From positions 1 through 43,114 of IMG/VR virus record IMGVR_UViG_3300025116_000091: a stretch of 43,114 nt of DNA. One strand, given 5' to 3'. Made by a program: the position numbers and the translations under genes. The stretch comes from a virus. Under the pieces are notes generated by a model. That model ran no database searches. It was not told the origin of the DNA and saw only the letters and a program-made list of their open reading frames with translations. The first letter of the stretch is position 1. Each line of letters starts with the position of its first letter. This document shows, one piece after another, positions 7,215 to 15,249 of this stretch.

Positions 7215-7593
7215 AATCCTCGGGCTGGTAGCCAAAGCAGCCTGATCAGCATCCCAACCTGCCGGGAAGAACAGCATCCTCCGCACTCCGCAATGATCAG
7301 CGGGTATGTCAAGGAGTGACACCAAGCAGGTAGCCCGAGGAATCTCCTTCCGAATTAGCCCCTCCAGCCTCTCCCGGTTTCCTCCTTTCCCGGTGAAGCT
7401 CAAAGCGAGGATGACCCCGAGCTAGATACGGGTCAGGGTCGCGCCCACCGACTACGGCTTTCATGTGGGCACCTTTTCTCCTCTCCTCATGCAAGGACGC
7501 GCTGGCTGGATGCGCGGAATAAGTACCAGCCTCTTCATGGTTAGTTCCTTTCGGTTTCCCCCGGTTGGCTTGTCCTTCCGGGGGTTTTTTTTT
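7213..7593 (+). ncRNA. Candidate structured non-coding RNA between P5 and a terminator
   Basis: No convincing gene fits here. The transcript from P5 would be about 380 nt and contains several paired segments: TCCTCGGGCT (7217-7226) with AGCCCGAGGA (7332-7341), closing a domain at the very 5' end; CACTCC (7284-7289) with GGAGTG (7313-7318); TGACCC (7412-7417) with GGGTCA (7430-7435), or the alternative AGCTC (7397-7401) with GAGCT (7419-7423); GCCCAC (7443-7448) with GTGGGC (7465-7470); GGCTGG (7504-7509) with CCAGCC (7526-7531). It ends in the terminator at 7558-7593. It matches no RNA family I know; a long leader of the polymerase mRNA is the alternative. Confidence 0.5.
7558..7593 (+). terminator. 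Strong intrinsic terminator before the DNA polymerase gene
   Basis: CCCCCGG (7558-7564) pairs with CCGGGGG (7578-7584), followed by nine T. It ends 21 bases before the DNA polymerase start, so polymerase expression needs read-through. Confidence 0.9.
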
Positions 7594-7614
7594 CACCAGC
7601 AGGAGGTGTCTTCA

Positions 7615-9423
7615 ATGTTGCTGTTTGACTTGGAGTCCAACGGGCTTCTGCCTGAATTGACTCGCATCCACTGTCTGGTGATCAAGGACGTGGAGAGCAA
7701 GCAAGTATTCAAGTTCGTGAACGACGGTCTCGGTAAGAACAACATCGAGGTCGGCGTGAAGATGCTGATGGCGGCTGAAGCGATTGGTGGTCACAACGTG
7801 ATCAACTTCGACGTTCCGGCCATCCAGAAGCTGTACCCATGGTTCCAGATCGACAAGGCCAAGGTGTTCGACACACTGGTCTGCTCTCGCCTGATCTGGA
7901 CTGACATCAAGGATCGAGACGCTGCGCTCCTCCGCAAGGGCATCCTACCTGGGAAGCTCTTCGGTACCCACAAGCTGGAAGCGTGGGGTTATCGACTGGG
8001 TGTCCTCAAGGGCGAGTACGGGAAACAGGAAGACGCTTGGGCGACTTACTCCGACGAGATGCTGGAGTATTGCGTTCAGGACGTTGAAGTGACCCACGCC
8101 CTGTTCGACAAGATCGTCTCGAAGAACTACTCCGTCGAGGCCATCCGCCTTGAGCATCAGGTCATGTGGCTCATGGCGAAGATGATGCGGAATGGCTACT
8201 ACTTCGACGTGGCTGCGGCCAAAGACCTGTACGGCCAACTGAGTGCCAGACGCTACGAGATCGAGCAGAAGCTCAAGGAAGTCTTCGGCTGGTGGTGGCA
8301 GAAGGACGGCAAGACGTTCGTCCCGAAGGCCGGGAACCGGAAGAACAACTACACCGCTGGGGCACCACTCTCCAAGATCAAACAGGTGTGGTTCAACCCC
8401 AGTTCCCGCAAGCACATCGCCAACCGCCTCACCAAGCTGTACGGCTGGGAACCTCAGGAGTTCACCGAGAGTGGCGAACCCAAGGTCGATGAAGACATCC
8501 TCAAAGACCTGAAGTACCCCAACATCGACATCCTTGTCGAGTACCTGATGGTGGACAAGCGGATCGGGCAGTTGGCCGAGGGTGACCAAGCGTGGCTCAA
8601 GTGTGAGCGCGATGGTGTCATCTACGGTTCCATCAATCCGAACGGTGCGGTCACCGGACGAGCAACCCATTCCTTCCCGAACATCGGACAGGTACCGGCC
8701 TGTGACAAACCGTATGGTAAGGAATGCCGGTCTCTCTTCGGCCCGAAGCCGGGATGGATTCAGGTGGGTGCCGATGCTTCCGGTCTGGAACTGCGCTGCC
8801 TCGGCCACTTCATGGCTCCCTACGACGAAGGGAAGTACATCGCTCTGGTGACCACTGGCGATGTGCATACGGCCAACCAAGAGGCTGCTGGTCTGCCTAC
8901 CCGGAACAACGCCAAGACCTTCATCTACGCCTTCCTCTACGGGGCTGGTGACGAAAAGATTGGCTTGATCGTGGGTAAGGGTGCCAAGGAAGGGAAACGC
9001 CTCAAGGCCAAGTTCCTCGCCAACACCCCGGCGCTGGCCTTCCTGAAGGATGCCGTTGCCACCAAGGTCAAGAAGACCAAGACCCTCGTTGGTCTCGACA
9101 AGCGAATCCTCCACGTTCGATCCGACCACTCTGCATTGAACACCTTGCTGCAATCAGCAGGTGCCCTCCTGTGCAAGAAGTGGATCGTCCTGTGGGAGGA
9201 GGAGATGTTGCGCCTCGGCTACAAGCATGGCTGGGACGGTGACTTCGCTCTGATGGCTTGGGTGCATGACGAAATCCAAGTCGCCTGTCGCACCCCGGAG
9301 ATTGCCGAGGTGGTTGCCAAGGTGGCTGTCGAGTGTGTCGCCAAGGCTGGCGAGTTCTTCAACTTCCGTTGCCCATTGACCGGCGAAGCCAAGACCGGAG
9401 CCAACTGGGCTGACTGCCACTGA
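7615..9423 (+). CDS. DNA polymerase with 3'-5' exonuclease (T7 gp5-like, short)
   Basis: A 602-residue family A polymerase (T7 gp5: 704). Exonuclease residues Asp5 and Glu7 (FDLESNG), FDVPA and YCVQDVEVT are present. Polymerase motif A (Asp387, DASGLELR), motif B (RNNAKTFIYAFLYGAG) and motif C (His551-Asp552-Glu553, WVHDEIQV) are intact, and the protein ends in ANWADCH like T7. The thumb insertion that binds thioredoxin in T7 is mostly missing: only about 25 residues lie between FGWWWQ and AGAPLSK, against roughly 70 in T7. Processivity must therefore rest on another factor or be lower. Start ATG 7615 follows AGGAGGTG. The stop codon is part of promoter P6. Confidence 0.95.
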   Translation: MLLFDLESNGLLPELTRIHCLVIKDVESKQVFKFVNDGLGKNNIEVGVKMLMAAEAIGGHNVINFDVPAIQKLYPWFQIDKAKVFDTLVCSRLIWTDIKDRDAALLRKGILPGKLFGTHKLEAWGYRLGVLKGEYGKQEDAWATYSDEMLEYCVQDVEVTHALFDKIVSKNYSVEAIRLEHQVMWLMAKMMRNGYYFDVAAAKDLYGQLSARRYEIEQKLKEVFGWWWQKDGKTFVPKAGNRKNNYTAGAPLSKIKQVWFNPSSRKHIANRLTKLYGWEPQEFTESGEPKVDEDILKDLKYPNIDILVEYLMVDKRIGQLAEGDQAWLKCERDGVIYGSINPNGAVTGRATHSFPNIGQVPACDKPYGKECRSLFGPKPGWIQVGADASGLELRCLGHFMAPYDEGKYIALVTTGDVHTANQEAAGLPTRNNAKTFIYAFLYGAGDEKIGLIVGKGAKEGKRLKAKFLANTPALAFLKDAVATKVKKTKTLVGLDKRILHVRSDHSALNTLLQSAGALLCKKWIVLWEEEMLRLGYKHGWDGDFALMAWVHDEIQVACRTPEIAEVVAKVAVECVAKAGEFFNFRCPLTGEAKTGANWADCH

Positions 9424-9440
9424 TTCTTACCACCCATAGC
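9421..9440 (+). promoter_or_regulatory. Phage RNA polymerase promoter P6
   Basis: TGATTCTTACCACCCATAGC begins in the DNA polymerase stop codon. The expected start G9439 is only three bases before the next ATG (9442). Confidence 0.7.
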
Positions 9441-9441
9441 A

Positions 9442-9681
9442 ATGATCGACCAACCCAATGAAAAGCGGCTGGGCACCGTCGTAATGATGGCCCACCTCCA
9501 ACCGTTCCGCACCAAGAGTGACTTCGCCCGAGAACAGGCTGACTACGTTGCCATCGCAGCGTCCATCGGCCTGATCTCGGTGGCTCAAGGTGCGTTCACC
9601 TTCAACCGTGAGTGGCGTGTGACCGCGAAGGGCATCCGCTACCTCCAGAACATGGGAGCGTTACCACATGAAATTCAGTGA
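9442..9681 (+). CDS. Small winged-helix-like protein (79 aa)
   Basis: A hypothetical protein with a winged-helix feel: TKSDFAREQADYVAIAASIGLISV followed by a W-R-VTAKGIRYLQNMGA segment typical of small phage regulators. No ribosome site precedes ATG 9442, and promoter P6 would start its mRNA three bases upstream, so translation may be near-leaderless or begin at ATG 9484. It overlaps the next gene by 14 bases. Target and function unknown. Confidence 0.6.
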   Translation: MIDQPNEKRLGTVVMMAHLQPFRTKSDFAREQADYVAIAASIGLISVAQGAFTFNREWRVTAKGIRYLQNMGALPHEIQ

Positions 9682-9946
9682 CGACAAGGAATGGCGACCG
9701 ACCGGACTCAACTACCTGCGCCTGTTCGTGAATGAACACAAGGGCCAAAACTTCACCACCTCCGAGGTTCGCCAGTGGGCCTATGCCAAAGGCTGTCCTG
9801 CGCCTCGCCACGAACGGGCATGGGGCATGGTGATGACTACCGGCAAGCGCCTCGGCCTGATCCGCAAGGTCGGGTTCGCCCTCGCTACCTACCCTGACCG
9901 TCCCAACTCCGGTGCAACCCCGGCTGGCTGCTGGACTGTTGCCTGA
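9668..9946 (+). CDS. Small winged-helix-like protein (92 aa)
   Basis: A hypothetical basic protein: EWRPTGLNYLRLFVNEHKGQ, then TTSEVRQWAYAKGCPAP and WGMVMTTGKRLGLIRKVGF. The spacing of helices and the GLI-KVG turn suggest a winged helix related in layout to the preceding protein, so the pair may be an old duplication. The start overlaps the upstream gene, with GGGAG 7 bases before ATG 9668. The end is GC-rich with ATPAGCWTVA. Function unknown. Confidence 0.65.
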   Translation: MKFSDDKEWRPTGLNYLRLFVNEHKGQNFTTSEVRQWAYAKGCPAPRHERAWGMVMTTGKRLGLIRKVGFALATYPDRPNSGATPAGCWTVA

Positions 9947-9964
9947 TCGAGAAAGGAGATGACC

Positions 9965-10666
9965 ATGAAATTTGATCCCCTGAACGACGGTATCTCTTCC
10001 GTCGAACTGCTGACCCACATGGGTGATGACCTCATGGTCGTCAACGCTGCCAGAGTGTCCATGGCGAAGGAAAGCGCATGGGCCTACTCCGACGAGCTGG
10101 GCCTTGAACTGGAACTGGCAGGACGCGACAAGAAGCTGATCAAGTACCTCGCCACGCACAACCACTGGACTCCCTTCAGTCATCCCCAGGTACAACTGCG
10201 GATCAAGATGCCGATCTTCGTGGCCCGTCAGTGGTTCAAGCACATGATCGGCTTCACCCGCAACGAGGTCTCCCGTCGATACGTCGATGACACCCCGGAG
10301 TTCTTCGTCCCGAAGGAGTGGCGCTGCCGTGCTGAGAACGTCAAGCAAGGCTCCAGCGATGAAATCCATCCGGTCTCTCACATCATGTCCAAGGACTTCG
10401 CCCTGCTGGTGAAGGGTTCGCTCGACCTGTACGAGGAACTGCTGGCTTCCAACGTGGCACCTGAACAGGCCCGGATGGTTCTGCCGCAGTCGATGTACAC
10501 CGAGTTCATCGAGACCGGTTCCCTCGCTGCCTACGCCCGACTGGCTGGCCTTCGCCTCGACAGCCATGCCCAGAAGGAAATCCGCGACTACGCCTCGGCG
10601 GTCGATTCCATCCTGTCCAACCTGTTCCCGGTTAGCTGGGAAGCTCTGCAAGGAGGTGCTGCATGA
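9965..10666 (+). CDS. thyX: FAD-dependent thymidylate synthase ThyX
   Basis: A 233-residue ThyX-type enzyme that methylates dUMP to dTMP using methylene-tetrahydrofolate and FAD. Visible family features are HNHWTPFSHPQVQLRIKMPIFVARQW, the flavin/substrate segment ending NEVSRRYVDDTPEFF, and the C-terminal PQSMYTEFI plus DSHAQKEIRDYA. The central ThyX signature is altered here (KHMIGFTRNE in place of the usual RHRTASVNE), as in some phage versions. ATG 9965 is preferred over ATG 9959 because AAAGGAG abuts the earlier one. It belongs to the phage nucleotide supply set with the exonuclease, MazG-like protein and ribonucleotide reductase. Its stop overlaps the next start (ATGA). Confidence 0.93.
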   Translation: MKFDPLNDGISSVELLTHMGDDLMVVNAARVSMAKESAWAYSDELGLELELAGRDKKLIKYLATHNHWTPFSHPQVQLRIKMPIFVARQWFKHMIGFTRNEVSRRYVDDTPEFFVPKEWRCRAENVKQGSSDEIHPVSHIMSKDFALLVKGSLDLYEELLASNVAPEQARMVLPQSMYTEFIETGSLAAYARLAGLRLDSHAQKEIRDYASAVDSILSNLFPVSWEALQGGAA

Positions 10667-11007
10667 AGCGTCTGTTCTCTGTACTGATCCTCAGTCTGTC
10701 CATGGTGTTCGCCCATCCGGTGTTCGCCAAGGGCTTCGGTGGTGCCCGAGTGTCGTCCTTCTCGTCTCGCCCTGCGATGACCTACCGTGCCCCGGCTGTT
10801 GCCCCGCGACCGGTCGCTGCACCGGCCCCGAAGGCTGCAACCCCTGCGACCTCCCCCGCCAGTTCAACGTCTGCTGCTACTACCTCGACCACCTCGGCTA
10901 CCTCTTCTGGTTCCGGCTGGCTGGCGTGGCTCCCGGCTTGGTTGCTGCTGACTTCCTCGTCCTCCAACGCAAGTGACTGCAACAAGGACAAGAAGGACTG
11001 CAAATGA
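10663..11007 (+). CDS. Secreted low-complexity protein with C-terminal hydrophobic segment
   Basis: A 114-residue protein with a clear signal peptide (KRLFSVLILSLSMVFAHPVFA, cleavage near 22), then a Pro/Ala/Ser/Thr-rich linker (about 35-85), a short hydrophobic stretch (GWLAWLPAWLLL, about 87-98) and a charged tail with two Cys. It should end up in the periplasm or anchored in a membrane. AAGGAGGTG gives strong initiation. It sits, unusually, between thyX and the exonuclease and is overlapped by both through ATGA junctions. Envelope modification, superinfection exclusion or a spanin-like role are all possible; no family is recognised. Confidence 0.7.
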   Translation: MKRLFSVLILSLSMVFAHPVFAKGFGGARVSSFSSRPAMTYRAPAVAPRPVAAPAPKAATPATSPASSTSAATTSTTSATSSGSGWLAWLPAWLLLTSSSSNASDCNKDKKDCK

Positions 11008-11762
11008 CCAAGACCGTAGCACTGATCGACGCTGACATCCTGTGCTACGAAGCCGCCTCCTCCTGTGAAGTCGAGACCCGGTGGGATGACGACATCCATA
11101 CCGTCCATTCCGACTTCAAGGAGGCATGGCGTGTTCTCAATGCCAAGGTCGAGCGCGTGGTCGAGGCTGTCAAGGCTGACAAGATCGTCATGGCCCTGTC
11201 GTCCAACACGAACTTCCGCAAGGAGATCGTCTATCCGGCCTACAAGGAACACCGCAAGGCGATCCGCAAGCCGCTCTGTCTGGCTGACCTGAAGGCCAAG
11301 ACCCTCGACTACTGGGAGTGTCACCGCCATCCGAGCCTCGAAGGCGACGATGTACTGGGCATCCTCACGACTGACCCGGAGTTCTACCGTGGTTACAAGA
11401 AGGTCGTTGTCTCGCTGGACAAGGACTTCAAGACCATCCCAGGTATTCACTACAACTTCCGCAAGGAGGAGTGGCTGGAGGTCAATGAGGATCAAGCCAA
11501 CTGGTGGCACCTGTACCAAACCCTGACAGGAGATACCACTGATGGATACCCCGGTTGCCCCGGCTGCGGCCCGAAGACAGCCGAAAAGATTCTTGGTGAT
11601 CTACCCATGGGAGATCGCTGGGAAGCTGTGGTGGCTGCTTATCAGAAAGCCAAGCTCTCTGAAGCGGTCGCTCTCCAACAAGCCCGCTGTGCCTACATCC
11701 TGCGGCATGGCGATTATCAAGCTGGCGAGGTGATCCTATGGAAACCACCGGTAGCCGCCTGA
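11004..11762 (+). CDS. 5'-3' exonuclease, FEN family (T7 gp6-like)
   Basis: A 252-residue nuclease (T7 gp6: 300) that would remove RNA primers and help break down host DNA. Metal-binding acids appear in order: Asp9/Asp11 (LIDAD), EGDDVLG near 113-119 and SLDKDF near 137-142. The helix-three-turn-helix DNA-binding motif is GYPGCPGCGPKTAEKIL. ATG 11004 overlaps the upstream stop (ATGA). The 3' end overlaps the start of the next gene at 11738. Confidence 0.93.
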   Translation: MTKTVALIDADILCYEAASSCEVETRWDDDIHTVHSDFKEAWRVLNAKVERVVEAVKADKIVMALSSNTNFRKEIVYPAYKEHRKAIRKPLCLADLKAKTLDYWECHRHPSLEGDDVLGILTTDPEFYRGYKKVVVSLDKDFKTIPGIHYNFRKEEWLEVNEDQANWWHLYQTLTGDTTDGYPGCPGCGPKTAEKILGDLPMGDRWEAVVAAYQKAKLSEAVALQQARCAYILRHGDYQAGEVILWKPPVAA

Positions 11763-12193
11763 CCTTCGGGCAGTTCAAGACCTGCATGAGTTGTGTTCAC
11801 CACCCGAGTGATGCTCGTTCCATTGACGAGGCACCCATGCAGTGTTGGTTCTGCTCGTCAGGCTCAACCCGCCAGAATCCCCTCCCGTTGTGGGAGAGAA
11901 AGGAGACATCAATGCACCCTTACGATGCAGCCTTCCGTAACGAAGACCCTCTCAAGGCTTCCGGCCAGAAGTCTGATGGTTCCTCCGCTGACTACTACAA
12001 GTTGCCGGAAGGTGCCACCCAGCTTCAAGACCTGATCAGCTTCAAGAACATGAACGCCCAGATCGGGGAAATCTTCCGCGCCTGTTACCGCATGGGTCAG
12101 GCTTCCCACAGCAACGCCTTGCGTGATGCCAAGAAGATTCTCTTCTACGCTCAAGCCGAGGTTGCCCGACTGGAGAAACTCGCCAATGTTTGA
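11738..12193 (+). CDS. CxxC zinc-ribbon-like / DUF3310-like protein with nested start
   Basis: A 151-residue reading with two parts. Residues 1-58 contain CMSC and CWFC, a likely zinc ribbon. Residues 59-151 (from MHPYDAAF) have YYKLPEGATQLQDLI, an N-A-Q-I-G-E-I-F-R helix and LRDAKKILFYAQAEVARLEK, the layout of DUF3310, the family of the T7 gp1.7 nucleotide kinase. A very good ribosome site, AAAGGAGACATCA, stands directly before Met59 (ATG 11912), so the C-terminal domain may be made alone or be the main product. The kinase call rests on layout only. Confidence 0.6.
   Translation: METTGSRLTFGQFKTCMSCVHHPSDARSIDEAPMQCWFCSSGSTRQNPLPLWERKETSMHPYDAAFRNEDPLKASGQKSDGSSADYYKLPEGATQLQDLISFKNMNAQIGEIFRACYRMGQASHSNALRDAKKILFYAQAEVARLEKLANV
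11899..11914 (+). promoter_or_regulatory. Internal ribosome site for the DUF3310-like domain
   Basis: AAAGGAGACATCA precedes in-frame ATG 11912. This is the second nested start in this phage that separates a Cys-rich N-terminal domain from the rest of a protein. Confidence 0.6.
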
Positions 12194-12611
12194 TGCCGTC
12201 AAGCAATTCATGGAAGCCTCCGGGCAGACCACCGACCAGATCAACCTCGATCAGGCTGAGTTATACGCCGACCTGATCAACGAAGAGGCTGATGAACTGG
12301 ACGAAGCCACCACCGACCTGATCGCCGCCCTGAAGACCGGGAACCTCCCGGCCATCCAAGGTTGCCTTGAGCATCTGCTGAAGGAGGTCAACGACCTGAT
12401 CTGGGTCGCGGCTGGCTTCGGATACTGCTTCGGTCTCCCCCTCAAGGAAGGCATGGATCAGGTGGCCTCGACCAACCTCGCCAAGATCATCGATGGTGAA
12501 GTCCGTCGTCACCCGGAGACGGGCAAGGTACTGAAGCCGGAAGGCTGGCAACCGCCGGATTACTCCTCGCTGATCGAGCAGATGATGCCGCGTCTGGTGC
12601 AAATCCACTGA
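12186..12611 (+). CDS. MazG/PRA-PH-like nucleotide pyrophosphohydrolase
   Basis: A 141-residue all-alpha protein. The EEADELDEATTDL helix and the LKEVNDLIWVAAGFGYCFGLPL helix supply the acidic metal-binding pattern (ExxE...ExxD) of the MazG-like superfamily, followed by NLAKIIDGEVRRHPETGKVLKPEGWQPPD, the substrate-loop ending of these enzymes. It would hydrolyse nucleoside triphosphates to monophosphates and pyrophosphate. The start at ATG 12186 lies inside the 3' end of the upstream gene. A terminator follows at 12636-12667. Confidence 0.82.
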   Translation: MFDAVKQFMEASGQTTDQINLDQAELYADLINEEADELDEATTDLIAALKTGNLPAIQGCLEHLLKEVNDLIWVAAGFGYCFGLPLKEGMDQVASTNLAKIIDGEVRRHPETGKVLKPEGWQPPDYSSLIEQMMPRLVQIH

Positions 12612-12635
12612 TCTGATCTGATCCTGCTCAACACA

Positions 12636-12667
12636 AGGGCCACCTTCGGGTGGCCTTTTGTTTTTCT
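12636..12667 (+). terminator. Intrinsic terminator after the MazG-like gene
   Basis: GGCCACC (12638-12644), TTCG loop, GGTGGCC (12649-12655), then TTTTGTTTTT. A compact and strong-looking hairpin. Confidence 0.9.
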
Positions 12668-12678
12668 GAGGTGTCACT

Positions 12679-13279
12679 TTGCGCGTACTCGTCGCTTGCG
12701 AGTACAGCGGCAGGGTGCGGAACGCTTTCCGCGCACGGGGGCATGAAGCCTTCAGTTGCGACCTCTTACCGTCAGAGGACAACAGCGAGTTCCACATCCA
12801 AGGGGATGTCACCGACCTCCTCAAGGAACCGTGGGATTTGATGATCGCCCACCCTCCCTGTACCTACCTGGCTGCCAGTGGCCTTCACTGGAATCACCGG
12901 GTTCCGGGCAGAGCGGAGAAGACCGAAGAGGCTCTCCTGTTTGTCCAGACCCTCCTCAACAGTGGCATCCCCCCGGATCGCTCTGGAGAACCCCAAGGGG
13001 TGCATCTCCTCCCGCATCCGCAAGCCGGATCAGACGATCCAGCCCTACCAATTCGGGGATGACGCTTCCAAAGCCACCTGCCTCTGGCTGGTCAATCTCC
13101 CGCCCCTGAAGCCTACCTCCTACGTCGAGCCTCGCCTCGTCAATGGGAAACCACGCTGGGCGAACCAGACCGACAGTGGGCAGAACCGCCTGACCCCCAG
13201 CGAAGACCGCTGGAAAGAACGCAGCCGAACCTTCCCCGGAATCGCGGAAGCCATGGCTGACCAATGGAGTTGCCTATGA
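12679..13279 (+). pseudogene. DNA methyltransferase-like gene split by a +1 frameshift in a C run
   Basis: The first frame (from TTG 12679) reads MRVLVACEYSGRVRNAF... with the HPPCTYL motif of C5-cytosine methyltransferase folds (IAHPPCTYLAASG). It then leaves the family after LLNSGIP. The continuing family sequence (ALENPKGCISSRIRKPD, FGDDASKATCLWL, ANQTDSGQNRL, PGIAEAMADQW) is in the +1 frame to 13279. The switch lies at the six-C run 12969-12974; with one C fewer the product would be 199 residues. This is either a sequencing or natural indel, or programmed frameshifting. The downstream half still overlaps the next start. Confidence 0.75.
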
Positions 13280-15249
13280 ACCCTTCACTTCGTGCCCAAG
13301 TTGTCACTCGGCGCACCTACAACCGTCCTCTCGATGAAGACGGTCAGGTTTTCGAGACTTGGGAGCAAACCGTGGATCGTGTCATTGCCCACCAAGCGTG
13401 GCTCTGGAGCCGCGCCAAAGGTGGCGTACTCATTGACCGTGACTACGACGAACTGGCCGAACTGCGCCAACTGATGCTGGATCGCAAGGTACTGACTTCT
13501 GGCCGCACCCTCTGGCTGGGCGGTACCGAAGTTGCCCGGAAGCGTGAAGCCTCCCAGTTCAACTGCTCGTTCACTCATGTCGAAACCGTCTATGACGTTG
13601 TGGATGTCTTGTGGCTGCTGCTGCAAGGCTGCGGTGTGGGCTTCCGTCCCATCATCGGCCAACTGACGGGCTTCGTTCGCCCCATCCCCAAACTGACCAT
13701 CATCCGCTCCAAGCGCACCCTCGAAGCGTTCAAGGCAGGTGATCGTGGTCGTGAAACCAATCTGGAGACCTTCGAGAATGGAATCTGGACAATCTCTGTC
13801 GGTGACTCTGCCGAAGCATGGGCAAAGTCCATTGGCAAAATCCTTGCTGGCAAGTACCCAGCTAACGAACTGGTTCTGGACTTCAGCGAAATTCGCCCCG
13901 CTGGTATTCGCCTCCGGGGTTACGGTTGGATTAGCTCTGGCGACGGTGCTATCGCCCGTGCCTACGAAAACATCGTTGGCATCCTGAACCGCCGCGCTGG
14001 TTGCCTCCTGTCCCGCATCGACATCCTCGATCTGGTGAACTGGCTGGGCACCGTCCTGTCCTCGCGCCGCTCTGCCGAGATCGCTCTGTTCCCCTTCGGT
14101 GAAGACGAGTGGGAAGAGTTCGCGGTTGCCAAGCGTGAGTTCTGGATCGACAACCCGCAACGCGCTCAGAGCAACAACTCCCTGCTGTTCCGCCAGAAGC
14201 CGACCCGTTCCGAACTGGAGCGCATCTTCAAGATGATGGTCGAGTCCGGTGGCTCCGAGCCGGGTTTCATCAACCAAGTCGCTGCTACCCGCCGTGCCCC
14301 GTGGTTCAAGGGTGTGAACCCCTGCGCTGAAATCCTGCTGGGCAACAAGGCGTTCTGTAACCTGATGGAGGTCGATGTTGCGAAATTCAAAGGTGACTCG
14401 GCTGGTCTCCAACGTGCAGTCGAAGTTGCTGCCCGTGCTTGCTACCGGCAGACCTGTGTTGATCTACAGGATGGCATCCTGCAAGAAGCATGGCACCTCA
14501 ACAACGCTTTCCTGCGGCTGCTGGGCGTGGGACTTACGGGTATCGTGCGGCGACCTGACCTTTCAGGTTACGACTACGCGACGTTACAGCGAGTTGCTGT
14601 TGCGGGTGGTTACGCGATGGCTGACGAGCTTGGGCTTCCACGGCCTAAGAATGTCACCACCATCAAGCCCAGCGGTACCGTCAGCAAGATCATGGACACT
14701 ACTGAAGGTGTTCATAAGCCCCTCGGCAAGTACATCTTCAACAACATCAACTTCTCCAAGCATGACCCCCTCGTCGGGAAGTGCCGAGAAGCTGGCTATC
14801 GAGTCTTCGACAACCCGAACGATCCCGATGGCGTACTCGTAACTTTCCCGGTCAAGTGGGAAGGCGTCGAGTTCGATGTTGTAGATGGTAAGGAAGTGAA
14901 CCTCGAATCGGCCATCGATCAGCTTGAGCGTTACAAGATGCTCATGCAGAACTGGTGCCAGCAGAACGTGTCCTGCACGGTCAGCTACTCGGTCGAGGAA
15001 GTCCCGGCCATCATCAACTGGCTGCTTGCCAACTGGGACAACTACGTCGGTGTGTCCTTCCTGTTCCGTGCTGATCCGACCAAGACCGCCAAGGACTTGG
15101 GTTACCTCTACCTCCCGCAGGAAGTGGTGACCAAGGAGCAGTACGAGACGTACAGCGCCCAACTGAAACCCCTGACGCTTGATGACGCGAACTCCTTCGA
15201 GGAAATCCGCGACAACGAGTGTGCTGGTGGTGTCTGTCCCATTCGCTGA
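13276..15249 (+). CDS. nrdJ: Class II (B12-dependent) ribonucleotide reductase
   Basis: A 657-residue monomeric adenosylcobalamin-dependent reductase that converts ribonucleotides, probably triphosphates, to deoxyribonucleotides. Seen in order: SGRTLWLGG, QFNCS (active-site Cys near 95), GCGVGFR, NPCAEILLG with the thiyl-radical Cys near 352, KPSGTVSKIMDTTEG, and a C-terminal CAGGVCPIR with the redox Cys pair. No small-subunit gene is nearby, as expected for class II. ATG 13276 is chosen because GGAG lies 6 bases upstream. Class II reductases of this type also occur in marine T7-like cyanophages. A hairpin and promoter P7 follow. Confidence 0.94.
   Translation: MNPSLRAQVVTRRTYNRPLDEDGQVFETWEQTVDRVIAHQAWLWSRAKGGVLIDRDYDELAELRQLMLDRKVLTSGRTLWLGGTEVARKREASQFNCSFTHVETVYDVVDVLWLLLQGCGVGFRPIIGQLTGFVRPIPKLTIIRSKRTLEAFKAGDRGRETNLETFENGIWTISVGDSAEAWAKSIGKILAGKYPANELVLDFSEIRPAGIRLRGYGWISSGDGAIARAYENIVGILNRRAGCLLSRIDILDLVNWLGTVLSSRRSAEIALFPFGEDEWEEFAVAKREFWIDNPQRAQSNNSLLFRQKPTRSELERIFKMMVESGGSEPGFINQVAATRRAPWFKGVNPCAEILLGNKAFCNLMEVDVAKFKGDSAGLQRAVEVAARACYRQTCVDLQDGILQEAWHLNNAFLRLLGVGLTGIVRRPDLSGYDYATLQRVAVAGGYAMADELGLPRPKNVTTIKPSGTVSKIMDTTEGVHKPLGKYIFNNINFSKHDPLVGKCREAGYRVFDNPNDPDGVLVTFPVKWEGVEFDVVDGKEVNLESAIDQLERYKMLMQNWCQQNVSCTVSYSVEEVPAIINWLLANWDNYVGVSFLFRADPTKTAKDLGYLYLPQEVVTKEQYETYSAQLKPLTLDDANSFEEIRDNECAGGVCPIR

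Noticed and set aside
7213-7593. Group I intron or homing endonuclease remnant before the polymerase gene
   Set aside because: It lies outside the coding sequence, is bounded by a promoter and terminator, and no intron core or nuclease motif is visible.
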